Below the pieces are notes generated by a model that was not told the DNA's origin, ran no database searches, and worked only from the letters and a program-made list of their open reading frames with translations. Shown here piece after piece: positions 51,709 through 60,218 of a DNA stretch of 60,237 nt (position 1 is the stretch's first letter; each line of letters starts with the position of its first letter). The stretch is taken from the NCBI GenBank assembly GCA_036392615.1, contig DASVXQ010000087.1, positions 1 to 60,237 on the forward strand, in the 5' to 3' direction. Made by a program: the position numbers and the translations under genes. The DNA is from DASVXQ01 sp036392615 (GTDB lineage: Bacteria > Actinomycetota > CALGFH01).

Positions 51709-52195
51709 TCACCGCCCCTCGGTGCCGCGACGCCATGGAGTGCCGGATGCGCCCTGAGCGGGACGAGACGAAGAGCTTGGTGAGGATCTGCGGAGATGGT
51801 AGTCGACCGTCCGTTGTCGCAGGAAGAGCCCGAAGACCGGCTCGACGGTGTCCTTGCGCATGGCGTAACGGGCCTTGCCGTCCTCACTCCTGAGCTCGGC
51901 GGTCATCGCGGCGCGAAGGCCGTCGCTTCTGGATGCCGAGGGCCTGCCGTCCTTGCGTGGCTTGCCCTGGCGGCCGTGCCTGGCCGGCGGGATCAGCAGC
52001 TCCGGCGCATTGGGGATCGTGGTGAGGTTGGCGATCGACCAGTAGCCTGAGTCGGCCAGCAGCGCGGCGGGTCGCTCGGCGATGCCGGCGGCGGTCAGCG
52101 TGGCCGCGGTGGCTTGCAGCATGGGCTTGAGCTGTTGCAGGTCGTTGACGTCACCATTAGCACCAAATGTACCGACTCTTCGCAGGCTGTTGAGC
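51709..52195 (-). mobile_element. Remnant of an IS transposase gene (DDE type)
   Basis: On the reverse strand the frame reads DVNDLQQLKPMLQATAATLT, LLADSGYWSIANL and RYAMRKDTVEPVFGLF, typical of IS1182/IS5-like DDE transposases between the second Asp and the final Glu region. The N-terminal part and the catalytic first Asp are missing, and after VEPVFG the frame diverges from the expected sequence. The start of the frame abuts the stop of the damaged gene upstream. No terminal inverted repeats were seen. It is an inactive footprint of an insertion. Confidence 0.7.
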
Positions 52196-52585
52196 TCACT
52201 GGCGATAAAGTGTGGCCAGATTGACCCGCTCGATCTGGCGCGCCTGGACCCACAGTGCCGCCAGCGCGCCCGGCGTCAAGCTGATCGGCAGCCAGAACCA
52301 GAGCCGCTGGTCGTCGTCCAAGCCGCCGATCAGCCGGCCGATCACCCACAACAGCGGCCAGTTGACCAGCAACGACGCCAGCACGACCAGCACCCAGCGC
52401 CGGAGCGACGCCCGCAGCGTCGCTTGTGCGCGGCCAACGGCGATAGCCGCGATCCCTGGGTCGGGATGGCCCAGTCCCCGCCACGCAAGCCGGATGACCG
52501 CTTGGCGGGTGCGCCAGTCCAGCCGTCTCCAAGCCTGGACCGCCTGCTTCCCACAGGGGATGTCGATATTCGCCAGTCCGATCAC
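52196..52585 (-). CDS. Two-helix membrane protein, probably the C-terminal part of a damaged gene
   Basis: This 129-residue frame contains AWRRLDWRTRQAVIRLAWRG, a basic helix, and two hydrophobic segments (WVLVVLASLLVNWPLLWVIG and WFWLPISLTPGALAALWVQA). It resembles small actinobacterial membrane proteins with an N-terminal soluble helix pair. A GTG at 52585 is the best start. A matching N-terminal piece is found just upstream in another frame (52590-52772), so the gene is probably frameshifted. It ends directly at the IS remnant. Confidence 0.5.
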   Translation of the reverse strand: MIGLANIDIPCGKQAVQAWRRLDWRTRQAVIRLAWRGLGHPDPGIAAIAVGRAQATLRASLRRWVLVVLASLLVNWPLLWVIGRLIGGLDDDQRLWFWLPISLTPGALAALWVQARQIERVNLATLYRQ

Positions 52586-52862
52586 CCTCCGCAATGGCGA
52601 CCGCAAGCCCTGCCCAGACAACATTGGGCCACTGCAGGCGCCGCCGCGGCACCCTCTGCGGCATCTGCTCACTCCGCGGGACAAGCTGCAGCCGCACCGA
52701 GTCCTCGTAAGAGCCCAGGACGGCCTCGCGGAGCGCAGCCATGTCCTTTGCCGGCAGCTCGTCCCGGTCCACGACACCTCCCCGACCGCTGGTGGCCGCA
52801 TGCTCGCACACCGCGGCCACCGCCGGCTGACCGCCTCGCCGTCCGCGCCGACGCCGCCCTCG
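52586..52862 (-). pseudogene. Probable out-of-frame N-terminal part of the damaged gene, then an empty gap
   Basis: From a GTG at 52772 (GGGAGG 4 bases upstream) the reverse strand reads about 45 codons of good GC3 sequence: DRDELPAKDMAALREAVLGS, YEDSVRLQLVPR and VPRRRLQWP. This frame then loses coding character while the downstream frame gains it, consistent with a -1 or +1 shift near 52600. The remaining part, 52773-52862, shows no gene. Confidence 0.4.
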
Positions 52863-54068
52863 TCACCGGCCATGGCCAGGCGGGCCGGTCCGGTCGAGCC
52901 AGAACGGACTGGTGTAGGCGATGCCGCGCCCGAGCTGGGCCCACTGACCGGTCGCCCGCGGATCTGGCGGCTCGCCCGGGTCGCTGACCCGCAACACCAC
53001 CCAGTCGCCATCGGCCGGATCGAGGTCCACCTCGAAGGCGATCACCGGCTCATCCGGGCGCGGCAGCGGCGCCTTGGCCGTGGCCGCCAACCTGGGCATG
53101 GGCCGCCCGGGCCGCAGCACCTGGACGCTCAGCGGCCGGCCCCACCACGCCTCACCGCGGTCGAGGTCGATCTGGACGAGCGCGCGCCCACCGGCGTGGG
53201 CGAGCGCCGTGCCCATGCGCGCCGGACTCGAGGACCCGCCGGGCGTCGAGGTCAGCGTCGCGTCCACTCGCAGGCCCTTGATCCGGCTGGCGAAGAAGCG
53301 CCGGGCCGCGAGCGCCTCGAGCACCCCCTGTCGGGTGCACTCGTCCACGTAGAGGCCGGCCCGGCCCTTGCCCTCCGGCGTGCCCCAGTCGGCGCCGTGC
53401 TCGTCGGTCACGCCGAGCAGCCCGACCCGCCAGCCGGCGTCGAGGCACTGCACCAATGGGGACAGCCGACCCCGGTCGGTGTCCTTGAACAGGTAGTCCT
53501 CGGTCTTGTTGAAGATCTCCAGGCCGACCACGCGTTCGCCCATCGCCGGCCGGTAACGGAAGCCGCCGAAGCGCAGCCGCCCAGTGCCCGGGTGGTTGAA
53601 GCTGACCAGGCCGTCGCTCCCGCGCGACTCCAGCCAGCGCCAGAAGCGGCCCATCGTCGGCACGGTGCGCAGCGGGTCGGTGAAGCGCTCGCTGCCCCAG
53701 ACGTTCATGTGCCCGAAGGCGGCGTGTGACCACTCGAAGCCCCGCATGGCGACGAACTCCCCGTCGCGGTTGGCCTCGTCGGCCAGCGAGGCGGCCCGCC
53801 GCCAGGCCCGCCAGTCGATTCCGGTCCACCCCGGCGCGTCCCGCAGGCCGAGGAACAGCGAGGCCCAGCGGCTGTGGTCGGTCAGCGCCGCGACGTCCAG
53901 CCCGGCGGCCCGCATGGATTCGAACGCGCACGCCGGGTCGCCGCGGCCGTCCGACAGCCAGGTGTGGTTGTGCAGGTCGGCGTGCACCAGCGGGCGGCCG
54001 GGGAACAGCCGCGACTGTCGGCTGGTGCCCCAGGCGTCCGGTTCTTCGAGGCGCGATGACCGAGCCAT
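52863..54068 (-). CDS. PHP-domain metal-dependent hydrolase (CehA/McbA family)
   Basis: The 401-residue protein has the PHP metal ligands in LVHADLHNHTWLSDGRGDPA, AALTDHSRWA, GFEWSHAAFGHMNVWG, VSFNHPGTG and VTDEHGADW. The family hydrolyses phosphate or carbamate esters; the substrate is not evident. The C-terminal region is a beta domain. I start at the ATG at 54068 rather than upstream codons because similarity begins soon after. Some ligand His and Asp residues are all present, so it is probably active. Confidence 0.85.
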   Translation of the reverse strand: MARSSRLEEPDAWGTSRQSRLFPGRPLVHADLHNHTWLSDGRGDPACAFESMRAAGLDVAALTDHSRWASLFLGLRDAPGWTGIDWRAWRRAASLADEANRDGEFVAMRGFEWSHAAFGHMNVWGSERFTDPLRTVPTMGRFWRWLESRGSDGLVSFNHPGTGRLRFGGFRYRPAMGERVVGLEIFNKTEDYLFKDTDRGRLSPLVQCLDAGWRVGLLGVTDEHGADWGTPEGKGRAGLYVDECTRQGVLEALAARRFFASRIKGLRVDATLTSTPGGSSSPARMGTALAHAGGRALVQIDLDRGEAWWGRPLSVQVLRPGRPMPRLAATAKAPLPRPDEPVIAFEVDLDPADGDWVVLRVSDPGEPPDPRATGQWAQLGRGIAYTSPFWLDRTGPPGHGR

Positions 54069-54149
54069 AGCGGCACGATAGCTCGCGCGACACCACCGCA
54101 TCCGCAACGAGCCGAGGAGACTGGTCGACAGGTCGATTTGGCGCCGAAG

Positions 54150-55346
54150 CTACCCAGGTGCCAGGAAGGTGGCGAACAGCCGGGCGTAGGCGCGGCCCGC
54201 GGTGATCAGGTCGGCCACCGCCACGCGCTCGGCGGTGGAATGCGCCAGCGACAGGTCGCCGGGGCCGAGCACGATCGCCGGCACGCCCGCCTCGTCCAGG
54301 ATGCGAGCGTCGGTCGCGCCGGCCATGCCGATCGGCTCAGTGCTGCGCCCGAGGCCGCGCAGGGCCGCGCCGGCGGCGCGCACGATCGGCGCCTCCTGGT
54401 CGACGGCGCAGGCGACCTCGAAGGCCGTCAGGCTCACCTCCCCACGGAACTCAGGGTCGGTCGCCGCGAGCCGGTCGACGATCCGCTGGAGCTCCACGGT
54501 GACCTGCTCGGGCGTCTCGCCGGGGAGCGTCCGCCGGTCGACCTCGATCTCGCACCAGGCCGGGACCATGTTGATCTTGTCGCCGCCCCGAATCACGCCG
54601 ACGTTCACGCTCGGCCCGCCGAGCAGCGGGTGGGAGCGGTCCCAGGTCTGGTCGAGCAGGCTCGGCACCAGCTTGGCCATCGCCCGGATGGCGCTGATCC
54701 CGTCCGCCGGCCTCGACCCGTGCGCCGCCTTGCCAAGCGTGCGCAGGACGAACCAGGCGGCGCCACGCTCCGCGGTCGCCAGCCGCATGCCGGTCGGCTC
54801 CGCCACCACCGCGGCGTCCGCGCCGGCCAGCCCAGCGGCCACCAGCGCCCTGGTGCCGTGCGGCCCGAGCGTCTCCTCGTCGGCCGCGAGCTGGAAGGCG
54901 ATCCGGCCGCACCATGGCACGCCACTGGTCACCAGCGCCCGGGCGGCCTCCAGCGCAGCGGAGATCGCGCCCTTCATGTCGCAGGAGCCGCGGCCGTGCA
55001 GCACGCCGTCGGCCACCACCGCCTCGTAGGGCGGGTGCTCCCAGGCGTCGAGCGGGCCGGCAGGGACCACGTCGAGATGGCCGTTGAGCGCCAGTGTCGG
55101 GCCGCGCCGTCCCGAGTCGAGCGTGCCGACCAGGCTCACGCGCCCCGGCGCCGGCTCGATCTCGGTCACCTGGCAGCCGATCGCCTCGAGATGCGGGCTG
55201 ACCGCGGCCGCGATCGCCCGCTCATCGCCCGGCGGGTTCTCGCTCGGCACCCGCACAAGTTCCCTGGCACGCTCCAGCAGCGCGTCGCCATCCAGCGAGG
55301 CGTCCAGTGCGTGGTCGAGATCGTCCAGTGAGCGCGGAAGCTCCAC
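54150..55346 (-). CDS. M20 family deacylase (ArgE/DapE-like)
   Basis: The 398-residue protein has the M20 metal sites: LALNGHLDVVPAG, LHGRGSCDMKGAI, AADEETLGPHGT and the C-terminal His in LSLAHSTAE, with a dimerisation domain in between. It starts at a GTG at 55346. Members remove acyl groups from amino acids or peptides; whether this one is ArgE, DapE or neither cannot be decided. All metal ligands appear intact. Confidence 0.9.
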   Translation of the reverse strand: MELPRSLDDLDHALDASLDGDALLERARELVRVPSENPPGDERAIAAAVSPHLEAIGCQVTEIEPAPGRVSLVGTLDSGRRGPTLALNGHLDVVPAGPLDAWEHPPYEAVVADGVLHGRGSCDMKGAISAALEAARALVTSGVPWCGRIAFQLAADEETLGPHGTRALVAAGLAGADAAVVAEPTGMRLATAERGAAWFVLRTLGKAAHGSRPADGISAIRAMAKLVPSLLDQTWDRSHPLLGGPSVNVGVIRGGDKINMVPAWCEIEVDRRTLPGETPEQVTVELQRIVDRLAATDPEFRGEVSLTAFEVACAVDQEAPIVRAAGAALRGLGRSTEPIGMAGATDARILDEAGVPAIVLGPGDLSLAHSTAERVAVADLITAGRAYARLFATFLAPG

Positions 55347-55441
55347 GTGCGCCTCCAGAGGGGTGGGGGACCGCCGCCCAGTCTATTGGTGGCGCGGTGG
55401 CACCATGGACCCGAAGGGCCCCGCGCGTCGAGGAGGGACGA

Positions 55442-55870
55442 GTGACCGAGACCGAGGTTCGGGAGCTGCTGGCGTCGTCCAAGGTGATCGCTGTCGTCGG
55501 GCTGTCGGCCAACGCCGACCGTCCCTCCAATCAGGTCGCCTGGTACCTCCACCACCAGGGCTACGAGCTCTACGGCGTCAACCCCGAGTGCGACCAGAGC
55601 GACGTCTTCGGCGTCCCGGTCGTCGCCAGCCTGGACCAGGTTCCCAAGCCGATCGACATCGTCGACGTCTTCCGCCGCGCCGAGTACACCCCCGAGGTCG
55701 CTGAGGCCGCCGTCGCCGTTGGCGCGCGCTCCCTCTGGCTCCAGCTCGGCATCCGTAGCCCCCGCGCCCGCGCCATCGCCGAGGCCGCGGGTCTTCCCTA
55801 CGTCGAAGACGCCTGCATCAAGATCGAGCACGCCCGCCTCCTCTCCCGCAACCCCGCAACGAGGCACTAG
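55442..55870 (+). CDS. CoA-binding domain protein (YccU-type)
   Basis: The 142-residue protein is a Rossmann-fold CoA-binding domain: KVIAVVGLSANADRPSNQVA, GYELYGVNPECDQ, VDVFRRAEYTPEVAEAAVAV and ARSLWLQLGIRSPRARAIAE. The GTG at 55442 has GAGGAGGGACGA upstream. It resembles single-domain proteins related to succinyl-CoA ligase alpha subunits. Its role is not established. It is divergent from the M20 deacylase gene, separated by 95 bases. Confidence 0.9.
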   Translation: MTETEVRELLASSKVIAVVGLSANADRPSNQVAWYLHHQGYELYGVNPECDQSDVFGVPVVASLDQVPKPIDIVDVFRRAEYTPEVAEAAVAVGARSLWLQLGIRSPRARAIAEAAGLPYVEDACIKIEHARLLSRNPATRH

Positions 55871-55922
55871 CGGAAGTTCGAGGATCGCGCCTCCCCGACC
55901 CGCGACGCGGTGCCAGCGGCCT

Positions 55923-56783
55923 TCAGGCGAGGCCACGGATGGCGGTAGCGGGGGGCCGGCGCCCGGCGATCGCCTCGGCCATGCGGAGGGCGCGGACGGT
56001 GGGACCGACCTCGTGGACCCGGACGATGCTGGCGCCGTTGAGCACGCTGATGACCGCGGCGGCCAGACTCCCCTCGAGTCGCAGCTCCAGCGGCGCATCC
56101 AGGGTCTCGCCGATGAAGTCCTTGTTCGACAGCCCGACCATCACCGGGTAGCCGAGGACGGTCAGCTCCTCCAGCCGCCGCGTCAACTCGAGCGAGTGAT
56201 AGGTGTTCTTGTGGAAGTCGTGGCCCGGGTCCACCACGATCCGCTCGGCCGGCAGCCCGGCGCCACGCGCCGCCGCGGCACGCTCGGCCAGGAAGGCACG
56301 CACGTCGGCGACCACGTCCACATAGGCGCTGCGGTGCGGCCTCGTCCGCGGCGGCCCGCCAGTGTGCATCACCACCAAGGCGCCGCCACGCTCCGCGGTC
56401 ACGGCCGCCAGCTCGGGATCGTGCAGGCCGGACGGGTCGTTGATCACGTCGGCACCAGCCTCCAGCACCTGAGCGGCGACGCCGGCGCGGAAGGTGTCGA
56501 CCGACAGCACCGCGTCGGTCCGCCCGCGCAGCGCCTCGACCAGCGGCAGCACGCGGTCGAGCTCCTCGGCCTCGGTGACCTCCGGCCCCGGGCCGGCCTT
56601 CACGCCGCCCATGTCGAGCCAGTCCGCTCCCTCGGCCAGCGCCCGCTCGGCGGCCGAGATGGCGGCGTCCAGTCCGAAATTGGCACCGCGGTCGTAGAAC
56701 GAGTCGGGCGTGCGGTTGATGATCGCCATCACCGCGGCAGACCGCGAGAAGTCGAAGGTCCGGCGTCCGAAGGTGCGTCGCAT
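55923..56783 (-). CDS. folP2: Dihydropteroate synthase homologue, FolP2 type
   Basis: The 286-residue TIM-barrel protein has MAIINRTPDSFYDRGANFGL, LDMGGVKAGPGPEVTEAEEL, VLSVDTFRAGVAAQVLEAGA and IVVDPGHDFHKN. The GGVKAGPG version of the second motif and NRTPDSFYD are those of mycobacterial FolP2, which is reported not to replace FolP1 in folate synthesis. So this is probably not the main sulfonamide target. The ATG at 56783 is used; a GTG at 56801 is the alternative. It lies in divergent orientation with the SRPBCC gene, only 44 bases apart. Confidence 0.88.
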   Translation of the reverse strand: MRRTFGRRTFDFSRSAAVMAIINRTPDSFYDRGANFGLDAAISAAERALAEGADWLDMGGVKAGPGPEVTEAEELDRVLPLVEALRGRTDAVLSVDTFRAGVAAQVLEAGADVINDPSGLHDPELAAVTAERGGALVVMHTGGPPRTRPHRSAYVDVVADVRAFLAERAAAARGAGLPAERIVVDPGHDFHKNTYHSLELTRRLEELTVLGYPVMVGLSNKDFIGETLDAPLELRLEGSLAAAVISVLNGASIVRVHEVGPTVRALRMAEAIAGRRPPATAIRGLA

Positions 56784-56827
56784 GGCACCATGATGCGGCA
56801 CACCGGGCGGCGAGCGAGGGGACGCGG

Positions 56828-57295
56828 ATGCGGGCGCGGATCGAGGAGCGGGTGGCCGTGGCGGTCCCGGTCGAGGCCGCGTGGGCCGGCCTCACCGACT
56901 GGGAGGACCAGACCGGCTGGATGCTGTTCACCAAAGTGACCGTCGAGCCCGGCGGCCATCGGGTCGGCGAGCGGCTCGACGCCTTCACGGGGATCGCCGG
57001 CCTCGGCTTCCACGACCCGATGGAGGTGACCACCTGGGACCCGCCGCACCGGGTCGAGGTGGTCCACCTCGGCAAGGTCGTCCGCGGAGGCGGCATCTTC
57101 GAAGTCCAGCCGGCGCCCGGCGGGGCATGGCTGGTGTGGGTCGAGGACCTGGACCTGCCGCTCGGCCGGCTCGGCGCGCTCGGCTTCGCGCTGCTGCGCC
57201 CCGGGTTCCAGCTCATGCTGCGGCAAAGTCTCCGGCGCCTCGCCAAACAGCTCGAACGGCGACCTCGGGAGGTGGGCGGCCGGCCGGCCGGGTAG
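56828..57295 (+). CDS. SRPBCC family protein
   Basis: The 155-residue protein has the START/SRPBCC fold: VAVAVPVEAAWAGLTDWEDQ, VTVEPGGHRVGERLDAFTGI, PMEVTTWDPPHRVEVVHLGK and the C-terminal long helix GFQLMLRQSLRRLAKQLERR. Such proteins bind hydrophobic ligands. The specific ligand is unknown. It lies 41 bases before the DUF2231 gene and 44 bases from the divergent folP2 start, and may share the control region with the latter. Confidence 0.88.
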   Translation: MRARIEERVAVAVPVEAAWAGLTDWEDQTGWMLFTKVTVEPGGHRVGERLDAFTGIAGLGFHDPMEVTTWDPPHRVEVVHLGKVVRGGGIFEVQPAPGGAWLVWVEDLDLPLGRLGALGFALLRPGFQLMLRQSLRRLAKQLERRPREVGGRPAG

Positions 57296-57336
57296 CATCT
57301 TCTGCCACCCACGACCGCCAACGACCGGAGGCTTTG

Positions 57337-57864
57337 ATGGCCAACCCGCTGCGAGGCGGCAGAGGCCGCCCGCTGCACCCAGCGCTGGTGCACTTCCCGA
57401 TCGCGCTGTACCCGGTCAGCCTCCTGTTCGACGGGATCTCCTACCTGGTCGACGACGGCAACCCGTTCGTCAAGGGTGCCTTCGCCCTGCTGGTCGTGGC
57501 GCTGGCGGTCTCCCTGCTGGCGGTCCTCACCGGCTTCTCCGACTTCCTGCTCGTCCCGGCGGGCAGCTCGACCTGGCGGGTCGCCGTCATCCACATGACC
57601 CTCCAGCTCGTCGGCTCAGCCCTGTTCCTTGCCAACACCGTCCTGCGGTCGCGCGACCTGGACGTCACCACCAGCCCCATCGGCCCGATCGTGCTGAGCG
57701 CCGTTGGCGTGGTCCTCATCTGGGTCGGCGCCCAGTTCGGCAGGGACCTGGTCTTCCGCCACGCCCAGCGCGTCGAGGTCCCCGAGCAGCCGTCGGAGAC
57801 CCTCGAACCCCACCCCGAGGAACCCCCGCCCACCGCCCAGGACGAGCACCCCGCCCACCCGTAG
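57337..57864 (+). CDS. DUF2231 family membrane protein
   Basis: The 175-residue protein begins GRPLHPALVHFPIALYPVSL, the conserved DUF2231 His/Pro motif, and has four helices including FALLVVALAVSLLAVLTGFS and VAVIHMTLQLVGSALFLANT. The tail is acidic and proline-rich. The function of DUF2231 is unknown, though it is often found with cytochromes. The ATG has CGGAGG upstream. It follows the SRPBCC gene on the same strand, so the two may be cotranscribed. Confidence 0.87.
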   Translation: MANPLRGGRGRPLHPALVHFPIALYPVSLLFDGISYLVDDGNPFVKGAFALLVVALAVSLLAVLTGFSDFLLVPAGSSTWRVAVIHMTLQLVGSALFLANTVLRSRDLDVTTSPIGPIVLSAVGVVLIWVGAQFGRDLVFRHAQRVEVPEQPSETLEPHPEEPPPTAQDEHPAHP

Positions 57865-57968
57865 CCGGTCAGCAGCGCGCGGCTCACCCGCCGGGGTCGA
57901 GCACTCCGCCCAGGTCGACACGGCCGCCGTGCCAAGCGAGCCCGCGATGCGCCGCCCGGTGCCGCGGT

Positions 57969-58742
57969 CTAGACGAAGTCGCTCAGGTCGTCGGCCTCGA
58001 ACGGGATGCCGTGCTCGTGGGCGAGGCGTTCCAGGGCGGCGAGCACCCTGCCCAGGGCCAGGACCGCGCTGGCCGGGTCGATGGTCGGAGCCAGCAGCCG
58101 GCGGTACGCGTCGGTGAGCCCCTCCGGCAGGTCCGGCATGGTCGCCACCGTCTTGAGCGCGTCGCCGGCGTCACGGAACAACGTCCGCCGGACCAGCCCG
58201 ATCACCAGCGCCGCCAGCAGCGCGCCCTCCTTGACGGCGAGCAACGCCGCCGGCAGGTCGCCGGCCAGCTCGTCGGCCCGTGCCCGCGCCTCCCAGGCCG
58301 CCAGCTGGGCGAGATCGAACCCGGCGGCGGTCAGGAACGCCTCCGGCGGGCTCGATGCGATCGCCGCCTGGTGTGCGTCCCGAAGCTTCCCGAAGAAGTC
58401 CGTCGGGTCGTACAGCGCCTGGTGGTGGAGGTACTGCTCGGCCGCCAGCGGCCACAGCGGCCCGATCTGGGCGGCCTCGTCCAGATAGAGGTCCGCCGGG
58501 ATCGCCGCCACGTCGATCACCAGGCCCTGATATCGGAGCGCGCGCGCCGGCACCTCGACCTCTTCGCCGGTGGTGACGACCGACACCTCGAGATCGGTGG
58601 CCCCTGCCGGGAGCGTCCCGTGCCCGTCGCGACGAGCCCCGGTTCCATGCAGCCCGACCGCCAGCACGGCCTCCTGCCCGTGGGCAGCCAGCAGGCGCTC
58701 CGCCAGCTCCCGTGCCACATCGATCGCTTGGTGATCGCTCAC
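57969..58742 (-). CDS. Nucleotidyltransferase-like protein
   Basis: The 257-residue protein has an N-terminal nucleotidyltransferase-like core: AVGLHGTGARRDGHGTLPAG followed by ATDLEVSVVTT, matching the hG(G/S)...Dh(D/E)h pattern with the DLE triad. A helical C-terminal domain resembles those of the kanamycin-type enzymes (AALVIGLVRRTLFRDAGDAL). The start at the GTG at 58742 is chosen at the first family-like residues. It may modify a small molecule; no antibiotic target is claimed. The frame reaches 58811 upstream. Confidence 0.72.
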   Translation of the reverse strand: MSDHQAIDVARELAERLLAAHGQEAVLAVGLHGTGARRDGHGTLPAGATDLEVSVVTTGEEVEVPARALRYQGLVIDVAAIPADLYLDEAAQIGPLWPLAAEQYLHHQALYDPTDFFGKLRDAHQAAIASSPPEAFLTAAGFDLAQLAAWEARARADELAGDLPAALLAVKEGALLAALVIGLVRRTLFRDAGDALKTVATMPDLPEGLTDAYRRLLAPTIDPASAVLALGRVLAALERLAHEHGIPFEADDLSDFV

Positions 58743-58846
58743 GCCCGGACGATACCGGAGTCCGTGCCATACGGCCTGACCGCCATGGCCGGGCTCCACG
58801 AGGCCCGACATCGACAGCCAACTGATGGTCAGCCGCGACTCATGGT

Positions 58847-59581
58847 TCAGCCGCGACTGGCGGCGAGGATGTCGCGGTAGCAGGCAGCCCAGTTGTCGTT
58901 AATCGAGTCGGCTTGCCTGGAGGTCCGCGCCTGGACGGCGAGGTCCGCGGGGTACTCGATCCCGAGGAACGAGAGCGCGCGACGGGTGGTGCCGCTCATG
59001 TCGGCCACCAGGTCCTCGTAGCGGACGGGGAGCGGCTCGATGTGGTGTGCCTGGAACCATCGCTCCCAGCCCTCGCGGCCGGACCTCGCCTGGTGGACCA
59101 GCTCGTGAATCTGCCGGAAGTCGAATCGTGGAGGCTCTGCCGACGGCGCCCGGCGGTCGCTCGCTGTCCAGACGTTGGTCTGGATCGCCTTGGACCACGA
59201 AACGGCTTGGGCGACCATGTCCTCGCGCCAGATCCAAAGGAAGCGCACGCCCGGGAAGGCGCGTTCCAGCAGCGCCCGGTCGTCCAATCCCGCTCCACCT
59301 GGCAGGCCGGCCAGCTTGCCGAGCAGGTCGGGCAGGTAGCCATACATGACCTTGGCGCCGAACACGCCGTTGGACGTTGAGCCCTGTGCGATCGCCGCTC
59401 GCAAGTAGTCCGTGAAGCCCGTGACGCCCCATCGCTCGGACCAGTGCGGCTCGTCGCCGCGCCAGAAGTACTCCTCCGGGCGGCCGGCGAGCCCGGTGCT
59501 GGCCAGCAGGCCGCACAGCAGCGACGTGCCGCTGCGGGGCGTCCCACAGACCAGATAGGAGATCAGCGGTGCAGGCGGCAT
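58847..59581 (-). CDS. Stf0-type sulfotransferase
   Basis: The 244-residue protein has the PAPS 5'-phosphosulfate loop CGTPRSGTSLLCGLL, GLAGRPEEYFWRGDEPHW, RFLWIWREDMVAQAVSWSKA with the 3'-phosphate-binding residues, and VRYEDLVADM. This is the Stf0 family, which sulfates trehalose or other sugars and lipids in Actinomycetota. The acceptor is not known here. The ATG at 59581 is the natural start. It is divergent from the pyrophosphatase gene, 133 bases away. Confidence 0.88.
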   Translation of the reverse strand: MPPAPLISYLVCGTPRSGTSLLCGLLASTGLAGRPEEYFWRGDEPHWSERWGVTGFTDYLRAAIAQGSTSNGVFGAKVMYGYLPDLLGKLAGLPGGAGLDDRALLERAFPGVRFLWIWREDMVAQAVSWSKAIQTNVWTASDRRAPSAEPPRFDFRQIHELVHQARSGREGWERWFQAHHIEPLPVRYEDLVADMSGTTRRALSFLGIEYPADLAVQARTSRQADSINDNWAACYRDILAASRG

Positions 59582-59714
59582 GCGGCCATTGCAGCACGCT
59601 GGCGGCTGGTGCGCTCCCGGCTGGTCGCGATGGGTACGATGAGCGCTCCGGGCAGCTGGATGCGCCCGGAAGGGCCGGATGGCGGACCCAACGATGGGGG
59701 AGGGGGCGCCGAGG

Positions 59715-60218
59715 GTGGAGATCGAGACGGTCATCGAGATCCCGAAGGGCTCGCGCAACAAGTACGAGGTCGACCACGTCACCGGGGCGGTCTGGCTCGA
59801 CCGGATGCTGTTCACCGCGACCCAGTACCCGACCGACTACGGGTTCGTGCCGGAGACGCTCGCCGAGGACGGCGACCCGCTCGACGTGCTGGTGCTGCTG
59901 GACGAGGCGACCTTCCCCGGCTGCCACATCCTGGCCCGGCCGGTCGGCGTCTTCTGGATGCGGGACGAGGCGGGCCCGGACGCCAAGGTGCTGTGCGTCC
60001 CGGCTCGCGACCCACGGTGGGAGCAGGTCCGCGATATCGAGGACCTGCAACCGCACCTGCTCGAGGAGATCGGTCATTTCTTCAACGTCTACAAGATGCT
60101 GGAGCCCGGTAAGCAGACCGAGACTCGGGGATGGGATCGTGCCGCCGTCGCCGACCTGGTCATCGAAGACGCCCGGCGGCGCTTCACCGAGCCGTCCAAG
60201 GAGGCCACCGGCGAGTAG
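59715..60218 (+). CDS. ppa: Inorganic pyrophosphatase
   Basis: The 167-residue class I enzyme hydrolyses pyrophosphate. It has IEIPKGSRNKYEVDHVTGAV, YPTDYGFVPETLAEDGDPLD with the metal-binding Asp residues, LVLLDEATFPGC and EIGHFFNVYKMLEPGK. I use the GTG at 59715 because the family begins here and GGAGG lies 11 bases upstream; ATG at 59694 or 59679 would add 7 or 12 residues. All catalytic residues are present. The gene ends 19 bases before the window edge. Confidence 0.93.
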   Translation: MEIETVIEIPKGSRNKYEVDHVTGAVWLDRMLFTATQYPTDYGFVPETLAEDGDPLDVLVLLDEATFPGCHILARPVGVFWMRDEAGPDAKVLCVPARDPRWEQVRDIEDLQPHLLEEIGHFFNVYKMLEPGKQTETRGWDRAAVADLVIEDARRRFTEPSKEATGE

